From positions 62,237,494 through 62,301,493 of the forward strand of contig NW_026947490.1 of the NCBI RefSeq assembly GCF_034190915.1: a stretch of DNA of 64,000 bases. Direction: 5' to 3'. How positions within the stretch are numbered: position 1 is the first letter of the stretch; each line of letters starts with the position of its first letter. Shown piece by piece: positions 53,515-64,000 of the stretch. Source of the stretch: Cavia porcellus. Lineage: Eukaryota; Chordata; Mammalia; Rodentia; Caviidae. The notes below the pieces were generated by a model. The model did not search any database. It saw only the letters and a program-made list of their open reading frames with translations, and had not been told where the DNA came from. Position numbers and translations under genes: made by a program.

Positions 53515-54367
53515 CTAAAAACCCATTATTTCTTAAACTCAAATAAAAACAAAAGAGGCTTATAAACCATACTTATCGAGCATTTCAAAGTAAGACAGTG
53601 AAATAAATGAGAAATGGCTTGAGGCAGGGAAAAAGACACTCACTGAGTTCACCATAAAGATAAACCCAGAGTTTCCTTTATACCAGCAAAATCCCTACAT
53701 AAAACTTTAAGAACTTCTGATCGTTACCAGAAGCCTATCTATATATGAGTAAAGTGCTCCATGTATTATTTGGAGTTAACTGGATAAATGTTGGTATTTC
53801 ATGTGATTGCTTTATAGACAAGCTGACCATTCAAAATTTTATACATCTGTATCACTCCAACAATGACACATAAGGCCTTTTACTGCTGACATATTCTTAT
53901 GCCATTTTCTTCAACTGTTGACAAGATCTATTTTGCCTAAGTAAAACTGTATAATTATCCTAGAGAATAAATATACTGAAAAAGATGAGGCCAGTAAGAG
54001 TAATGACCAATTAGTCTGACACAGCTCTATTTTAAAAACACAGAATGAAATGCATTTAATATTAAATGTATTAATACAAAAAGGCACACAGATTATTCTA
54101 CGTAATGCTCTCAGGACTTAATGTCTGCATATGAATAGTTTTCAAATTAAAACCCTATCCCTAATGTCAAAACTACAAGGTAACTGCCTGAACTTTAGTA
54201 GTACAATGAAAAGCAATGTTGGAATTAATATAATTAACGAGAGAAAAAAAGGGCAAAATTTTATAAGACCTACCTCCTGAATTCATTACTTTAAGTACCT
54301 GAATTCCTAACCTTCTAGTAATTAGCATATAACTTCTCCACACATTTTAGAAGTTTTAGAAACAGAC

Positions 54368-54503
54368 TACACGTATAATCTTAGCACTCAGGAGGCTGAG
54401 GCAGGACAGCTGTGAGTTCAAGGCTAGCCAAAGTTACACAGTGAAATGAAGGCCGGTATGAATTAATAGCACAAAATCCTGTCTTAAAAACAAGGAACAA
54501 AAA
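54368..54503 (+). repeat. B1 SINE
   Basis: Forward B1: ATAATCTTAGCACTCAGGAG, GAGTTCAAGGCTAGCC, ATCCTGTCTTAAAAAC. Confidence 0.8.
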
Positions 54504-54647
54504 AAAAAAAAAGGTTTCATGCAAATTTTAACAAATGCTCCCCATTAAACATACAAAAGAGCTTTTCTTCAGGAATGAGACATACAGGTTTTTGTTAGGT
54601 TTTTTTTTTTTCCCTTAAATTTTTAAAATAAAACAGATGGAGGGGCA

Positions 54648-54782
54648 CGAAGGTAGGGTCTATCTTGTTCAGGATGGCCTTAAACTAACTATATACCCCG
54701 AGGATGGCCTCAAACCTGTTGGTGATATTCCTGCGTCAGTCTCCTGAGTAATGGGATTACTGGGCATGTACTATTCTGGCTA
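54648..54782 (-). repeat. Diverged B1 SINE
   Basis: Reverse B1: AGGATGGCCTTAAACTAAC, GCGTCAGTCTCCTGAG, GGGATTACTGGGCATGTAC. Confidence 0.75.
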
Positions 54783-54887
54783 GATAGTCTTTAAAGGAAA
54801 CAAACCATTCATACAGTGAAATTTTAGCAACCATTTAATTCTGCACAATTCAAATGTATTTCCAAATTTGCTACTACAAAAATTTAC

Positions 54888-55130
54888 CTTCATTTATTTT
54901 GGATATGTCCATGTTAGAATTATTGAGCTGCAGTGTGGCTTGCAAAGCAGGAAGCAACTGTCTAAGAAGGTTTGGGTCCTGGAGTAATGGAGGTATTGGT
55001 GACTGTGGAACAGGAGAAACGGGGACTGCAGAAGCAGATGTTGGAGGTGCAGATGTGGGATTCAGTCCAGAGGCAGAAGACGTAGAAGGAGTTGTGCAAG
55101 AATGTGACACTGATTTGTCTCCTGTAGATT
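54888..55130 (-). CDS. WAC: WAC coding exon, Pro/Ser-rich then Leu-rich
   Basis: 243 bp on the - strand, acceptor TTATTTAG, donor GAAG|GTAAA. Starts (E)[16 protein letters not shown], continues through a Ser/Pro/Ala-rich linker ([18 protein letters not shown]) to [19 protein letters not shown] and ISKINE. Phase 1 in and out. The adjoining intron is open for a few codons, which is not coding. Confidence 0.96.
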
Positions 55131-55811
55131 CTAAATAAAAAGGAGATAATAAGGCTGAAAAAATTATCTATACAAAGAGACTAAACAAATACCACCAGAG
55201 CATCTTTCACATGCTAGGTATCTAATGTAAATAACCTCATTTATTCCTTACAAGACCATTCAGTAAATATTTGACTCAGTAGAATAATGAGATAAATAGT
55301 TTTATATCCCTATTCAGAAAGACTGAACAATAAAGATCGGGTAGCTTGTTTAAAGTAAAAGAATCTGGTGTTACATTCGCGTCTGATTTGGAAAGTGCTA
55401 CATCATTCTTTATACAAGTAATGCTGTTGCAAACACAATCATACACCTTCAGGCAGCTTCCATTAGGGTAAAGGGACAGTACAACTCCTCGGAACTTAAT
55501 TTACATCTTAGGATCAAGGACAAACTATATGTTTATGACCACAACAGTAACCTAAAAATGAGCACAACTGCCCTAATACAGGTCAAGACAGGTACCATAA
55601 TGGTCATTCTCAAATGAGCAAAGGATCTGATGAACGAGAAGCAATGTTTTAGGACATGATAAAATACCAGCACTAAAAAGTAAAAGAAATCCCAAGACTG
55701 CCTCACAGTATTTAAAAATAAAAATGCACAAAACATGTATAAAAATGTTTCTATTTATCTCTCTCATATATATATACATGCTGTTGCAGTGAAAGCCAAT
55801 ACTATTTTTAT

Positions 55812-55975
55812 TTTTGTTTGTTTTTTTGAGACAGGGTGTTGCTATGCAGTTCAGGCTGGCCTTGAACTCATGTTGTAAGCTCAGGCTGATCTTGAATTTG
55901 CAACAATCCTTCTGCCTCACACTCCTGAGTGCTGGGATCCCAGGGATCCCAGGAATGTGCCACCATGCCTGGCCT
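55812..55975 (-). repeat. B1 SINE with perfect target-site duplication
   Basis: Reverse B1 with a local GGGATCCCA duplication near its end; 16-bp duplication CCAATACTATTTTTAT at 55796-55811 and 55976-55991. Confidence 0.93.
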
Positions 55976-56319
55976 CCAATACTATTTTTATACTACTTGA
56001 CAAAATGATAATATAAACCTTTATGAATCTATCAACTTTTGAAGAAAAAAAAGAATATAGCAAGCCCTGTCAAGTAATAAAAATAAATTAAGGCAGACTT
56101 AAAGACTAAAATATAAAAGGCAAACAAGCAGATATTTTTAAAAGGTTTTTTTTGACATTATAAAACATTTAAAAATTATAAAAAAAAGCAAAACAATCCA
56201 AAATATTAGCACCAGAATATTTAAAAGAATTATTGTGAGTCAACAAAGAAAAGGCATTCAACAGAAAAATTGTAAGATAGTTCACAAGAGAAAGCTGAAT
56301 GACTAAAAAATAAACTTGG

Positions 56320-56401
56320 GCTGGGGATAGAGCTTAGTGCTGTAAGCACCTGCCTTGCAAGCCCAAGGTCCCGAGTTCAATTTGGCTGGTAAAAAAAAAA
56401 A
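56320..56401 (+). repeat. ID SINE
   Basis: Forward ID (GGGCTGGGGATAGAGCTTAG, AGGTCCCGAGTTCAATTTGG) with A-tail. Confidence 0.85.
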
Positions 56402-56667
56402 ACTTCATTAACGATCAGGAAAAAAAATATAAGATAATGCAATACATCCATTTATACTCGTCACAGAGGCAAAAATTTAAGTCTGACAATACAAAATGTT
56501 GTCAAGAAGTAATGGGCTGATTTATGTAACATTTTTCCTGGGAACAACACTGGTACAATCACATTAGAAAATAATTTGACATCTAGAAAAAATGAAGATA
56601 AAGTTCTTACGCCCAGTAACTGCCCTGATATATTACACCCTACAGAAACTTAGTAATTACTAGACAG

Positions 56668-56778
56668 GGGCTGGGGATTTAGCTCAGCGGCATAAGCGCC
56701 TGCCTTGCAAGCAGGCAGTCGTGAGTTCGATCCCCGGTACCAATAAAAAAGAAAAAAAAAAAAAGACCAAAAAAAAAT
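56668..56778 (+). repeat. ID SINE, young subfamily, target-site duplication
   Basis: Near-consensus forward ID (GGGCTGGGGATTTAGCTCAG...); 11-bp duplication at 56657-56667 and 56779-56789 with one mismatch. Confidence 0.95.
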
Positions 56779-57448
56779 TTATTAGACAGCATTGTGGTTT
56801 AGTTCAGATTTAGAAACAAACCAGACCTCCACCAACACAAAACAAGCACAAACTGGTATCTTCCTTCCATGGAATTTCATGAACATGGACTTCAATGTAG
56901 CCTAATGTCAGAAACATGGTCCTTCACTTAATATTCTCTCTCGGTTACTGAAGATACTGGTGTATGTTCTCTTATCATGTTTAAGTGAAAACTAAATACA
57001 AATGGTTGCTATAGCGTTTAAATCTTCCAAAATACACTCAGTTTTAGTTTTTTAAGAATGCATACCTGTCATATAACTAGATTAAGACTATGCTTCAAAA
57101 GTGATGTGTAAGTTTTAAGAGCAATGCATTGGAGTGTTACACTGTTGCCTGCTGATGTGACTATAAAATCTTCATGTTAATTCTAGGAACGAAACATTCA
57201 CTAATCTTCACGGCCCCACAAGCTAACAACTGCTAGCAAGTTCACTGAATAGAGGACTCTCCTACCAGTCTTTCTATACCACCACAGTCACAACGGTTAA
57301 GAACCAGGGATAACAGATCTCTCAGGTATGGATAGCTACTTTAGTACATTTCAGATTATGTCATTAACTGTGACCGACTCTGAAGACCTAAGGTAGTTGT
57401 ATTTCAGTAAGGCATGTGCCTAAAGACCTTTAAGAGTCTGACACACTG

Positions 57449-57491
57449 TTGGGGCTGCAAGATTTAGCTCAGCGGCATAAGACAAAACAAA
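57449..57491 (+). repeat. 43-bp internally deleted ID insertion
   Basis: Only the first ~30 bases of the ID body (GATTTAGCTCAGCGGCATAA) joined to the A-rich end remain, between a perfect 17-bp duplication (57432-57448 and 57492-57508, AAGAGTCTGACACACTG). Confidence 0.9.
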
Positions 57492-58079
57492 AAGAGTCTG
57501 ACACACTGCCTACCATTTTTTCAGCTTTGCCAGTCCTGGATTCATAGACCAAAACAAAACAAAACAGAACTGTATGGAATGATGAAACAAGTATTTATTT
57601 CTTATGAAAACCTGTTGACTTAAGCATCAATTATCATTTTTCTTCAGATCATGTCTAGTTTTTTCATTTAAAGCTCATAGGTATCTTTAACAGTACTAAG
57701 AAAAAAATAATCTTTTTAAATTTACTGTAGCATGAACAATTAAATTGGTACTTATATTTATTGTTATTTTCTGTGCGTTTCATTTTGCTTTTAATGACAG
57801 AAACAAGTTAGAAAAGGAGGTGCAAAGTGGTTTCAAATTTTGTTAAAAAATTCCTCAGTAGTACTCCTTTAAGCCAAGTGAACGAAATGCGACAAACCAG
57901 AATTCTGAAATAGATACTCAGAGTGGAAACCAACTAATCCTGTTTTTTTTTTTTTTTAAATAGTATATTTATGGACTCTGGACAAATGCCCCACCTGAAG
58001 CCAGAATTTTTCTATTACAGTTTGAGTATTATTTCTCAACAGACTACTTAAGAGAATCACTTTTTCTTACTTTTTGGTC

Positions 58080-58220
58080 TTTTTAAGACAGCCTCACTAT
58101 GAAGTTTAGGCTGGCCTTGAGTTCACTTTGTAGCCCAGGATGATTTCGAACTCGCCATGATCTTCCTGCCTCAGCCTGGTGAGTGCTGGGATTATAAACA
58201 TGTGCCAACATGCCTAGCAA
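58080..58220 (-). repeat. B1 SINE
   Basis: Reverse B1 with internal duplication: AGGCTGGCCTTGAGTTCAC, GCTGGGATTATAAACATGTG. AGAATCAC flanks both sides. Confidence 0.85.
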
Positions 58221-58418
58221 GAATCACTCCTGAAGCTGAAGCTTAAAAAACAGACACCCAGGCTTCAACTCAGATCTAGTGAACCTGGGGAAACTTAAAT
58301 CGTATGTACAACTTGCAAAGTTCTATGTATGATTTTGACATCTTTACGGGTTACAAAACAACTGGGCTGGAGATTCTCAGGCTCCTTTCAACTGAAAACA
58401 TACAAAAGGAAATATAGG

Positions 58419-58532
58419 AGCTGGGGATTTAGCTCAGTGGCATAAGTGCCTGCCTTGCAAGCGCGTGGTTGTGAGTTCAATCCCTGGTACCGGTAAAAAA
58501 GAAAAAAAAGGAAAAAAAAAAAAAAAAAAAAA
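58419..58532 (+). repeat. ID SINE, young subfamily
   Basis: Forward near-consensus ID with GGTACCGGTAAAAAAGAAA tail; AAAAGGAAATATA / AAAAGGAAACATA flanks. Confidence 0.9.
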
Positions 58533-58683
58533 GGAAACATAATCACAACAAAGTGTAATATGGAGAAAGACAGGGACTTAAGCTACACCCATGATCTAGG
58601 TTCAGTGTCTGAGTGTGTGTGTATGCCCCCTTCAAATTCCCTTTCAAAGCCTGTTACAAGTTATTTAGAAGTTTTTCTATTGT

Positions 58684-58750
58684 ATATATGACTATATTTC
58701 TATTATATATATATGACTATATATATATGTATATATATACCTATATACAC
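58684..58750. repeat. AT-rich microsatellite
   Basis: Interrupted (TA)n with TATATATGACTATATA repeats. Confidence 0.85.
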
Positions 58751-58834
58751 CTAAATCACTAGAAACTACTGAGCTTAGTAATACAAATGCTATTCTGAAA
58801 AGTAGCTGTCATTTTATTAAAAATACTAGAACTG

Positions 58835-58985
58835 GGCACAGTGGTGTTATACCTGTAATGTCAGTACTCAAGAGGCCGAGACAGGACTGCTGTGAGTTCC
58901 AGGCCAAGCCTAAACAGCACAGTGAGATCCTGTCTCTAAAACCAACCAGCCAACCAGCCAATCAACCAAAACAAAAAACAAAGAC
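58835..58985 (+). repeat. B1 SINE with (CCAA)n-like tail
   Basis: Forward B1 (ACCTGTAATGTCAGTACTC, GATCCTGTCTCTAAAACC), followed by ACCAGCCAACCAGCCAATC tail repeats. Confidence 0.8.
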
Positions 58986-59997
58986 AAAAACCCCAAAGGT
59001 ACAAGTTTTATATTTAAGGTGCTGATTTCGTGTCCCTCCTCTTTGTTCAAGGTGTCCCAACACAGAATCTTCTGTTACTCAGTACTGTTCCACCTAAACA
59101 TGAGTTTCCTCAGCAGGGAAATTGTATTTACCCCTACTGCAAAATGGAAGTCAGCATCAACATGTATTTGTTGACTACATTCAAATTCTGCAACACAGGC
59201 ACAGATGTACATTTAGACACATTTTCTTTCAATTTCTAGGTCAATCCTTTTAAGTGACCTCAAGTTTGCTGGTGTTGGGGATGCTGGTTCTCAAATAATG
59301 TCAATGTTACAGAAGTCAATCAACTTTATGCTGAATTCACAAAGCCAAGCAGCGCTACACAGTAGAGAACCAAATTATCTGAGATGCATTTTAAATACTA
59401 ACCATAAAATACCAAAGTAATTTTTTGATAGAAAAAGCAACAAAGTTACTAGTAAGACTATGTTTTCTCTATGATGAACATGACTGTTATGTGTATCTAA
59501 AATGAACCAATAAAATCTAACATTAAAAAAACCTTCGCTGAAATTCACTGTTTTTAGGATGTGGGGCTAATACAGTTAACAAAATTTTATAATGGATTTT
59601 ATTAAACATGAACAGAAAATCTGGCTTGAATAAAGGTAGTATTTTGCATTACCAAATCAGTTAATAGATTGCCTTGCTTTTTAATCAAAGTATCACTTCT
59701 ACTTTCCTTCAATGTACAGTTTTCTGAAGCATTTAAGAAACTCTAGCTACTTTAAATGTTTTTCTGTAATGTCTTTGGCAATGGGATGGTATCTAGTTTC
59801 AGCTTCAGTAATTTAACCATGTGTACCTAATGTTCTTTTTGCTTTTAAAATGTGCCTATCTACTGAGAGACAAAAGAACTTTCCTCCCTTTTACACTAAC
59901 ATTTCTCTTCTAACCCACCCTTTCAAAACACCCGAGTACATAAACCCAACACAAAACTGATCTACACTATTCTATTATGTCCAAGAACTCGTTCTTG

Positions 59998-60108
59998 ATG
60001 GTGGCATGTACCTGTAATCCCAGCACTTTGGGAGGCAGAGGCAGGAGAATTTCACGTTCAAAGCCAGCCTACGTAACTTAGCCAAACTCTGTCTCAAAAT
60101 TAATAATG
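59998..60108 (+). repeat. B1 SINE
   Basis: Forward B1: ACCTGTAATCCCAGCACTTT, GGAGGCAGAGGCAGGAG, CTGTCTCAAAATTAAT. Confidence 0.85.
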
Positions 60109-61149
60109 AAAGGATTACAGTTGCAGCTTTGTAAAGACCCTATTCTCATTTCTGTTTCTAGAAGGGGGGAGGGGGAATCTATTAGGCTGTAATACTGAAC
60201 AAGACATTTGAACACATGGGACTTTATCTTCACTAAAGTAGCAGCAGCAGCAAGCACATCCTTTCTTTTCTGTTTTGTATACTGGTATTACAGGGGGACA
60301 TGCAGCAGGTTAAATAAAAAAGCATGCCAAGTGTAACACAAACTGTAACTTCCATTTTATTTTTAATTTCATATTATGACTATAAAATCACATATCCTAA
60401 AATCTGATTTTCATGGATAGATTTTTTGTGAACTGAATCAAATTTAATAGTTAGGCTCAACGTTGACCTTATCGGCAAATGTACTTTGGTTCATGACCAG
60501 AATCACGAAAAGAATTAAGTTCATACGCCAAGGTGCCATTGTAATTTGTGTGCTGACTGCCTTTGAATTTCTTTAGATTCTTAAGACATCAGATGAAGTA
60601 TAAGTTGTGAAGAGCCTATAAAAACACATTTGTCACAGTACTTATGTTACACCTCCCAAGTGATTGCTACCAATTTCTACAGCAAGTTTCTGAACATGCT
60701 AATTGTTAACACTGAGTTGTTAACACTCTCTGGAGTGCCAACTTTACTTGTCATTCCCCAACTTAAGGTCTGATTTAGACATAAGCATCTTATCCTATAG
60801 CCTCTGTGACTCAAGTTTTCTAACTCACAAACCGAAACCAGTAACCTGCCGGAAACTAGAAGATAGGGAAGGCAATGAGGGGTAAGGGAGATGAAAAACA
60901 TCACAGTATGTTATACATGTACGTCAACATATAAAACCAATCTCATTATTCTGTATTACTATTATGCACCAATAAAAAACTGATTGATACAAAGAAATGT
61001 AAGTTTAAAAATGCTTATATTTGCATCAAACTTTAGAAAACTGACACAATTTCTAATCAATATAATTACCGCAAAAATTACAAACTGTGTGCAAATATAA
61101 AAAGACAAGTCATTTGACTTTGACCAGTTAAACCACTGTTATATACTTC

Positions 61150-61229
61150 ATTTTTGGTACTGGGATTGAACTCACAACTGCACGCTTGCAAGGCAGGCGC
61201 TTAGGCTGCTGAGCTAAATCCCAGGCCCT
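61150..61229 (-). repeat. ID SINE
   Basis: Reverse ID: GGTACTGGGATTGAACTCAC, GCTTGCAAGGCAGGCGC. Confidence 0.88.
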
Positions 61230-61473
61230 GATATAGACATTTTAAATTAGGCACTGATTTCAGGGTCAAAGGCAAAAAGAACTGAGTCATAATACTGTAA
61301 ATTAAAAAGAAAAGCTACACATTACTAACTTAAGACCTACATCTATGCAGCAACTCAAAAACAAAATACAGCAAAACAAAAATTTGTACTTAAGTCTTAT
61401 GCAAACCAAAAGAAGTATCATATATCAGAAACTACAGTTCAACGTGCAGTAGCATCCAGTAATTACGGCATAC

Positions 61474-61782
61474 CTTTTCTTTCTGTTTTCTGTGCAGGGA
61501 CAGAAGATGTGGGTGTAGGCAGTTTTGATAAAGTAGATGCTCCATTAGCATCAAATGGTTTCTTTGGCTGGTGATCAGACTGTAGCGTAAATGGACTAGA
61601 AGGAACAGTGCTTGGGGTAGCAGTTGGATGAACCACTGGTTTGATGGGATGCTGTACTGGCGTCGAGCTACTGTGAGTCTCTGCTCTTGGCAGTCTGTAG
61701 TCTCTGTCATTGTGTCTGCTTGTTTGAGACAAAATGTTCTGTGGGAGCAAACTACTGGCATCACTGGAATGCTTGTCTTCCA
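61474..61782 (-). CDS. WAC: WAC coding exon (most 5' WAC exon in the window)
   Basis: WAC is a nuclear adapter (WW domain near the N terminus, C-terminal coiled coil) that links RNA polymerase II to RNF20/RNF40 for H2B ubiquitination and also acts in autophagy and Golgi checks. This 309-bp exon on the - strand begins after acceptor GTAAAG with TG completing a Met codon, then [40 protein letters not shown], a Pro/Thr/Ser/Val linker and [13 protein letters not shown], ending QKTERK plus one base, donor G|GTATG. The WW domain lies in earlier exons outside the window. Together the eight exons give about 444 codons, matching the C-terminal two thirds of the ~647-residue protein. Confidence 0.96.
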
Positions 61783-64000
61783 CTTTACATTTCATAGTTC
61801 GAAAAAAGAGATGTTGGAATGACAGAGGGGGAAGAAAAAAGATTACGTTAGAATCCTGTCTTTACCACCAGCTAATTTAGCAACATACTTTTTTTTGTAA
61901 TAAAAAAATAACTGCAAGCCCAGTTAGTGCCTACAGTTCTACCACTGGAATATACTAAAAAAACAAAAAAAAAAGAAGTTTAAGTAACAATCTATACTCA
62001 GACTTCAAGTGGGTTGATAGTTTCTTATTACTCTTTAGAACCATGCTGTAGTTTAAATAAAACACAAACAAATGAACAAAAAATATCAATATGGCACTAT
62101 AACATTTCAAAAATTTTTAAAGTATTTTTAAAAATTTAAAGTAAACATTCTAGTCTTTAAAATACAGATCATAGAATCTAATTAATAACTGACTAAATTA
62201 CTCATAAAAGTTTATCAGCAAAAGAATATTAACTGTTGGAGGTAGTTATTTAGTGGACTCCAAAGTAATTTATACGAGGCTTTAAGTGATTTCATTTTAA
62301 GGTGGGTGAATTTATGATGAACTATGCACTCAATAAGTAAACCAATTCAATATTTTTAGTAATAAGGATATAAGAGTAATAAAATTATAATATATGCTAT
62401 CTACAAACAAGAGTTCTGTATCTACCTGGAGCATAATCAGAAAAATCTAACACAAGTTACACTGAGATAGATCCTCTTTCAATTTAAAGGCACAGAAGTA
62501 TTTTAAATTCAGAAATAAATACTGAAACCAAATTATCAACAATTTAAGTCTTAGTACTATGGCTCCAAAACAGTACGTAGGAAAATTTCAACTATGTTAA
62601 TACAGTTTATTACTTATCAAAGAATCTCTACATTGTAATATTCCAGTTGAAATAACCAGTGTTAAAGCACCCTCCAAGTGAAGAAACATGATTCATTTGC
62701 ATGACTGATAATGACCACTTTCCCAAGGGCAAGCTCTCTGTTGAATATTGAATTATGTTTTCCAACTCACAGCTCTTCTGATTCTAAAGACCAAGACTGA
62801 TCAAAGAAATACTCTCAAACTATATGTCAGTTTTAAAAAGGTCTCTATGTACAACTGCATGTTACATGCTAATCATGCATAGTAGGATCCTACCAAAAAA
62901 TTTCATCATACCAAACAAAACACAAGATCTTTTAACAATGTCCCAATATAAGATATGGTGTTACAGAATTTTAGAATTTTTCATGCAAAGAGTATGCTAA
63001 TATGTACAACACAAATCTTTAAGGACAGATAGAAGACTAAAAATCCCATGCCCAACTGCATCACTTGAATACCTACACCTTTCTTGATCAAGCAAATTCC
63101 TTTTCAGTTATATAGGGCCAGTTATATAGGGCCAAAATGTATCATGCAATACAATGTGATAAAAATTAAAACTAGTAGAACCACTTATCTAACTGTTCTA
63201 TCTATACCACCATCCCTTGTATATTTCCACATGTCTATGAATAGGGGGTTGTACTATTGGCACCTAGTGTGTATAACACTCTATAACCTACAGAACAAAG
63301 CCTCACATAGCAAAAAATTTCAAGAAGTACTGGAAAATCACTTGTACTATGAGAAATCCCAAATAAAGTTTCTCTAAATTTAAGAGGAGCCAGGAGTGGT
63401 GGCTCACGCCTGTAATCCCAGCACTCCAGAGGCTGAAGCAGGAGGATCGTTGTGAGTTCGAGACCAGCCTAGGCTACAAAGTGAGCGTAAGGCCAGCCTG
63501 AACTGCAAAGAGAGACCCTGTCTCAAAAAGACAAAAACCAACAACAACAACTACTTAAGAGCATCACCTCATAGGTAAAGACATGGAATTAGGAACAACA
63601 ACAAAAAAGCAATAAATATCAAATTTAAAATTTAACCATATAATTTTTACTATCAAGTATCTCTTATGTATAAAAACTTTCACAATCCTGCCTCATTTTT
63701 CTCTACTCAAACATCAACATAAACTTACTGTACCTATGGGGATATTGCTGGTGTTTTTGAATAGACAATATCTAATGTTTAAATGGTTTACTGACTTTTT
63801 ATTACTACCACAATACATATAGCTCAGGTGAACAGTTTTTTTAAAAAGAAGGAAAAAAGCAACATAAAATCTAAAACCAGTGTGATATGCATAGGAATAC
63901 ACTTCAGCATAGCCAGAGACACACTGTCTCATCAGGTGTACACCCAGGAATTTCAGGTAAGTAGGCAGAACACCTTGTTCACAGGCTAAACAAATGACCC
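61783..64000 (-). other. WAC: WAC intron (partial)
   Basis: Runs out of the window. Holds a full-length forward B1 at 63388-63550. I looked for the preceding WAC exon on the - strand and did not find it. Confidence 0.8.
63388..63550 (+). repeat. B1 SINE
   Basis: Forward near-consensus B1 with internal duplication (GAGACCAGCCTAGGCTACAA, AAGGCCAGCCTGAACTGC), tail CTCAAAAAGACAAAAACC. Confidence 0.93.

Larger units (their letters stand above)
53515..54887 (-). other. WAC: WAC intron
   Basis: Contains a forward B1 (54368-54503) and a decayed reverse B1 (54648-54782). No exon seen. Confidence 0.85.
55131..61473 (-). other. WAC: Large WAC intron (6.3 kb)
   Basis: Contains B1 at 55812, ID at 56320, young ID at 56668, a 43-bp deleted ID at 57449, B1 at 58080, ID at 58419, B1 at 58835, B1 at 59998 and ID at 61150, plus an AT repeat near 58684-58745. 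No exon seen. Confidence 0.85.

Noticed and set aside
2807..61229. The many tRNA-like stretches (A and B boxes) as true tRNA genes
   Set aside because: They are dispersed, A-tailed, flanked by target-site duplications and lack tRNA acceptor-stem pairing and CCA-ready ends; they are ID SINEs.
44336..61782. WAC as a processed pseudogene
   Set aside because: All eight exons have consensus splice sites, compatible phases and no frame damage.
1..64000. CRISPR arrays, bacterial operons, phage or toxin-antitoxin systems
   Set aside because: Intron-exon structure, SINEs and LTRs show mammalian nuclear DNA; direct repeats seen are target-site duplications, tandem copies or microsatellites.

Overview
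The window is mammalian nuclear DNA from a rodent. Two SINE families dominate it. One is a tRNA-Ala-like ID element with A and B boxes and an A-rich tail. The other is a 7SL-derived B1 that carries the internal ~29-bp duplication typical of rodent B1. I see no B2 or B4 elements, which argues against mouse, rat and hamster. A non-muroid rodent fits best; a hystricognath (guinea-pig-like) source is my guess from the SINE flavour, with low confidence.

Layout. Positions 1-2703 are the 3' end of CREM on the + strand: the last part of an intron, then two alternative terminal coding exons, each encoding its own basic/leucine-zipper half, then a 3'UTR with a poly(A) signal at 2679. Positions about 41405-64000 are the 3' part of WAC on the - strand: eight exons encoding the C-terminal ~444 residues, ending in a SINE-free 3'UTR of ~2.9 kb. 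All WAC splice phases fit together, so this is the real intron-containing gene and not a retrocopy. The 5' part of WAC, including the WW domain, lies beyond 64000.

The ~38.7 kb between them (2704-41404) holds no protein-coding gene that I can recognise. It is built from ID and B1 SINEs, L1/HAL1-like LINE pieces, at least six LTR elements or fragments, fossil DNA transposons, a processed HSPE1 pseudogene (25838-26280, - strand), an unidentified possible retrocopy (about 35290-35670), tandem duplications, microsatellites and GC/CpG-rich blocks (13.1-14.1 kb, 36.76-37.64 kb, 38.78-38.96 kb). One LTR family occurs three times. One copy still has a primer-binding site that matches tRNA-Gln; another is split by a 1067-bp solo LTR with a perfect 5-bp target-site duplication.

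The two genes are not functionally linked as far as the sequence shows. CREM encodes a cAMP-responsive bZIP regulator. WAC encodes a WW/coiled-coil adapter for RNF20/40-dependent H2B ubiquitination and autophagy control. In human they are, from memory, several Mb apart on 10p, so their tail-to-tail adjacency here suggests a lineage-specific inversion breakpoint (or an assembly join). I found no novel gene system; the interest lies in genome history, nested retroelements and splice details.
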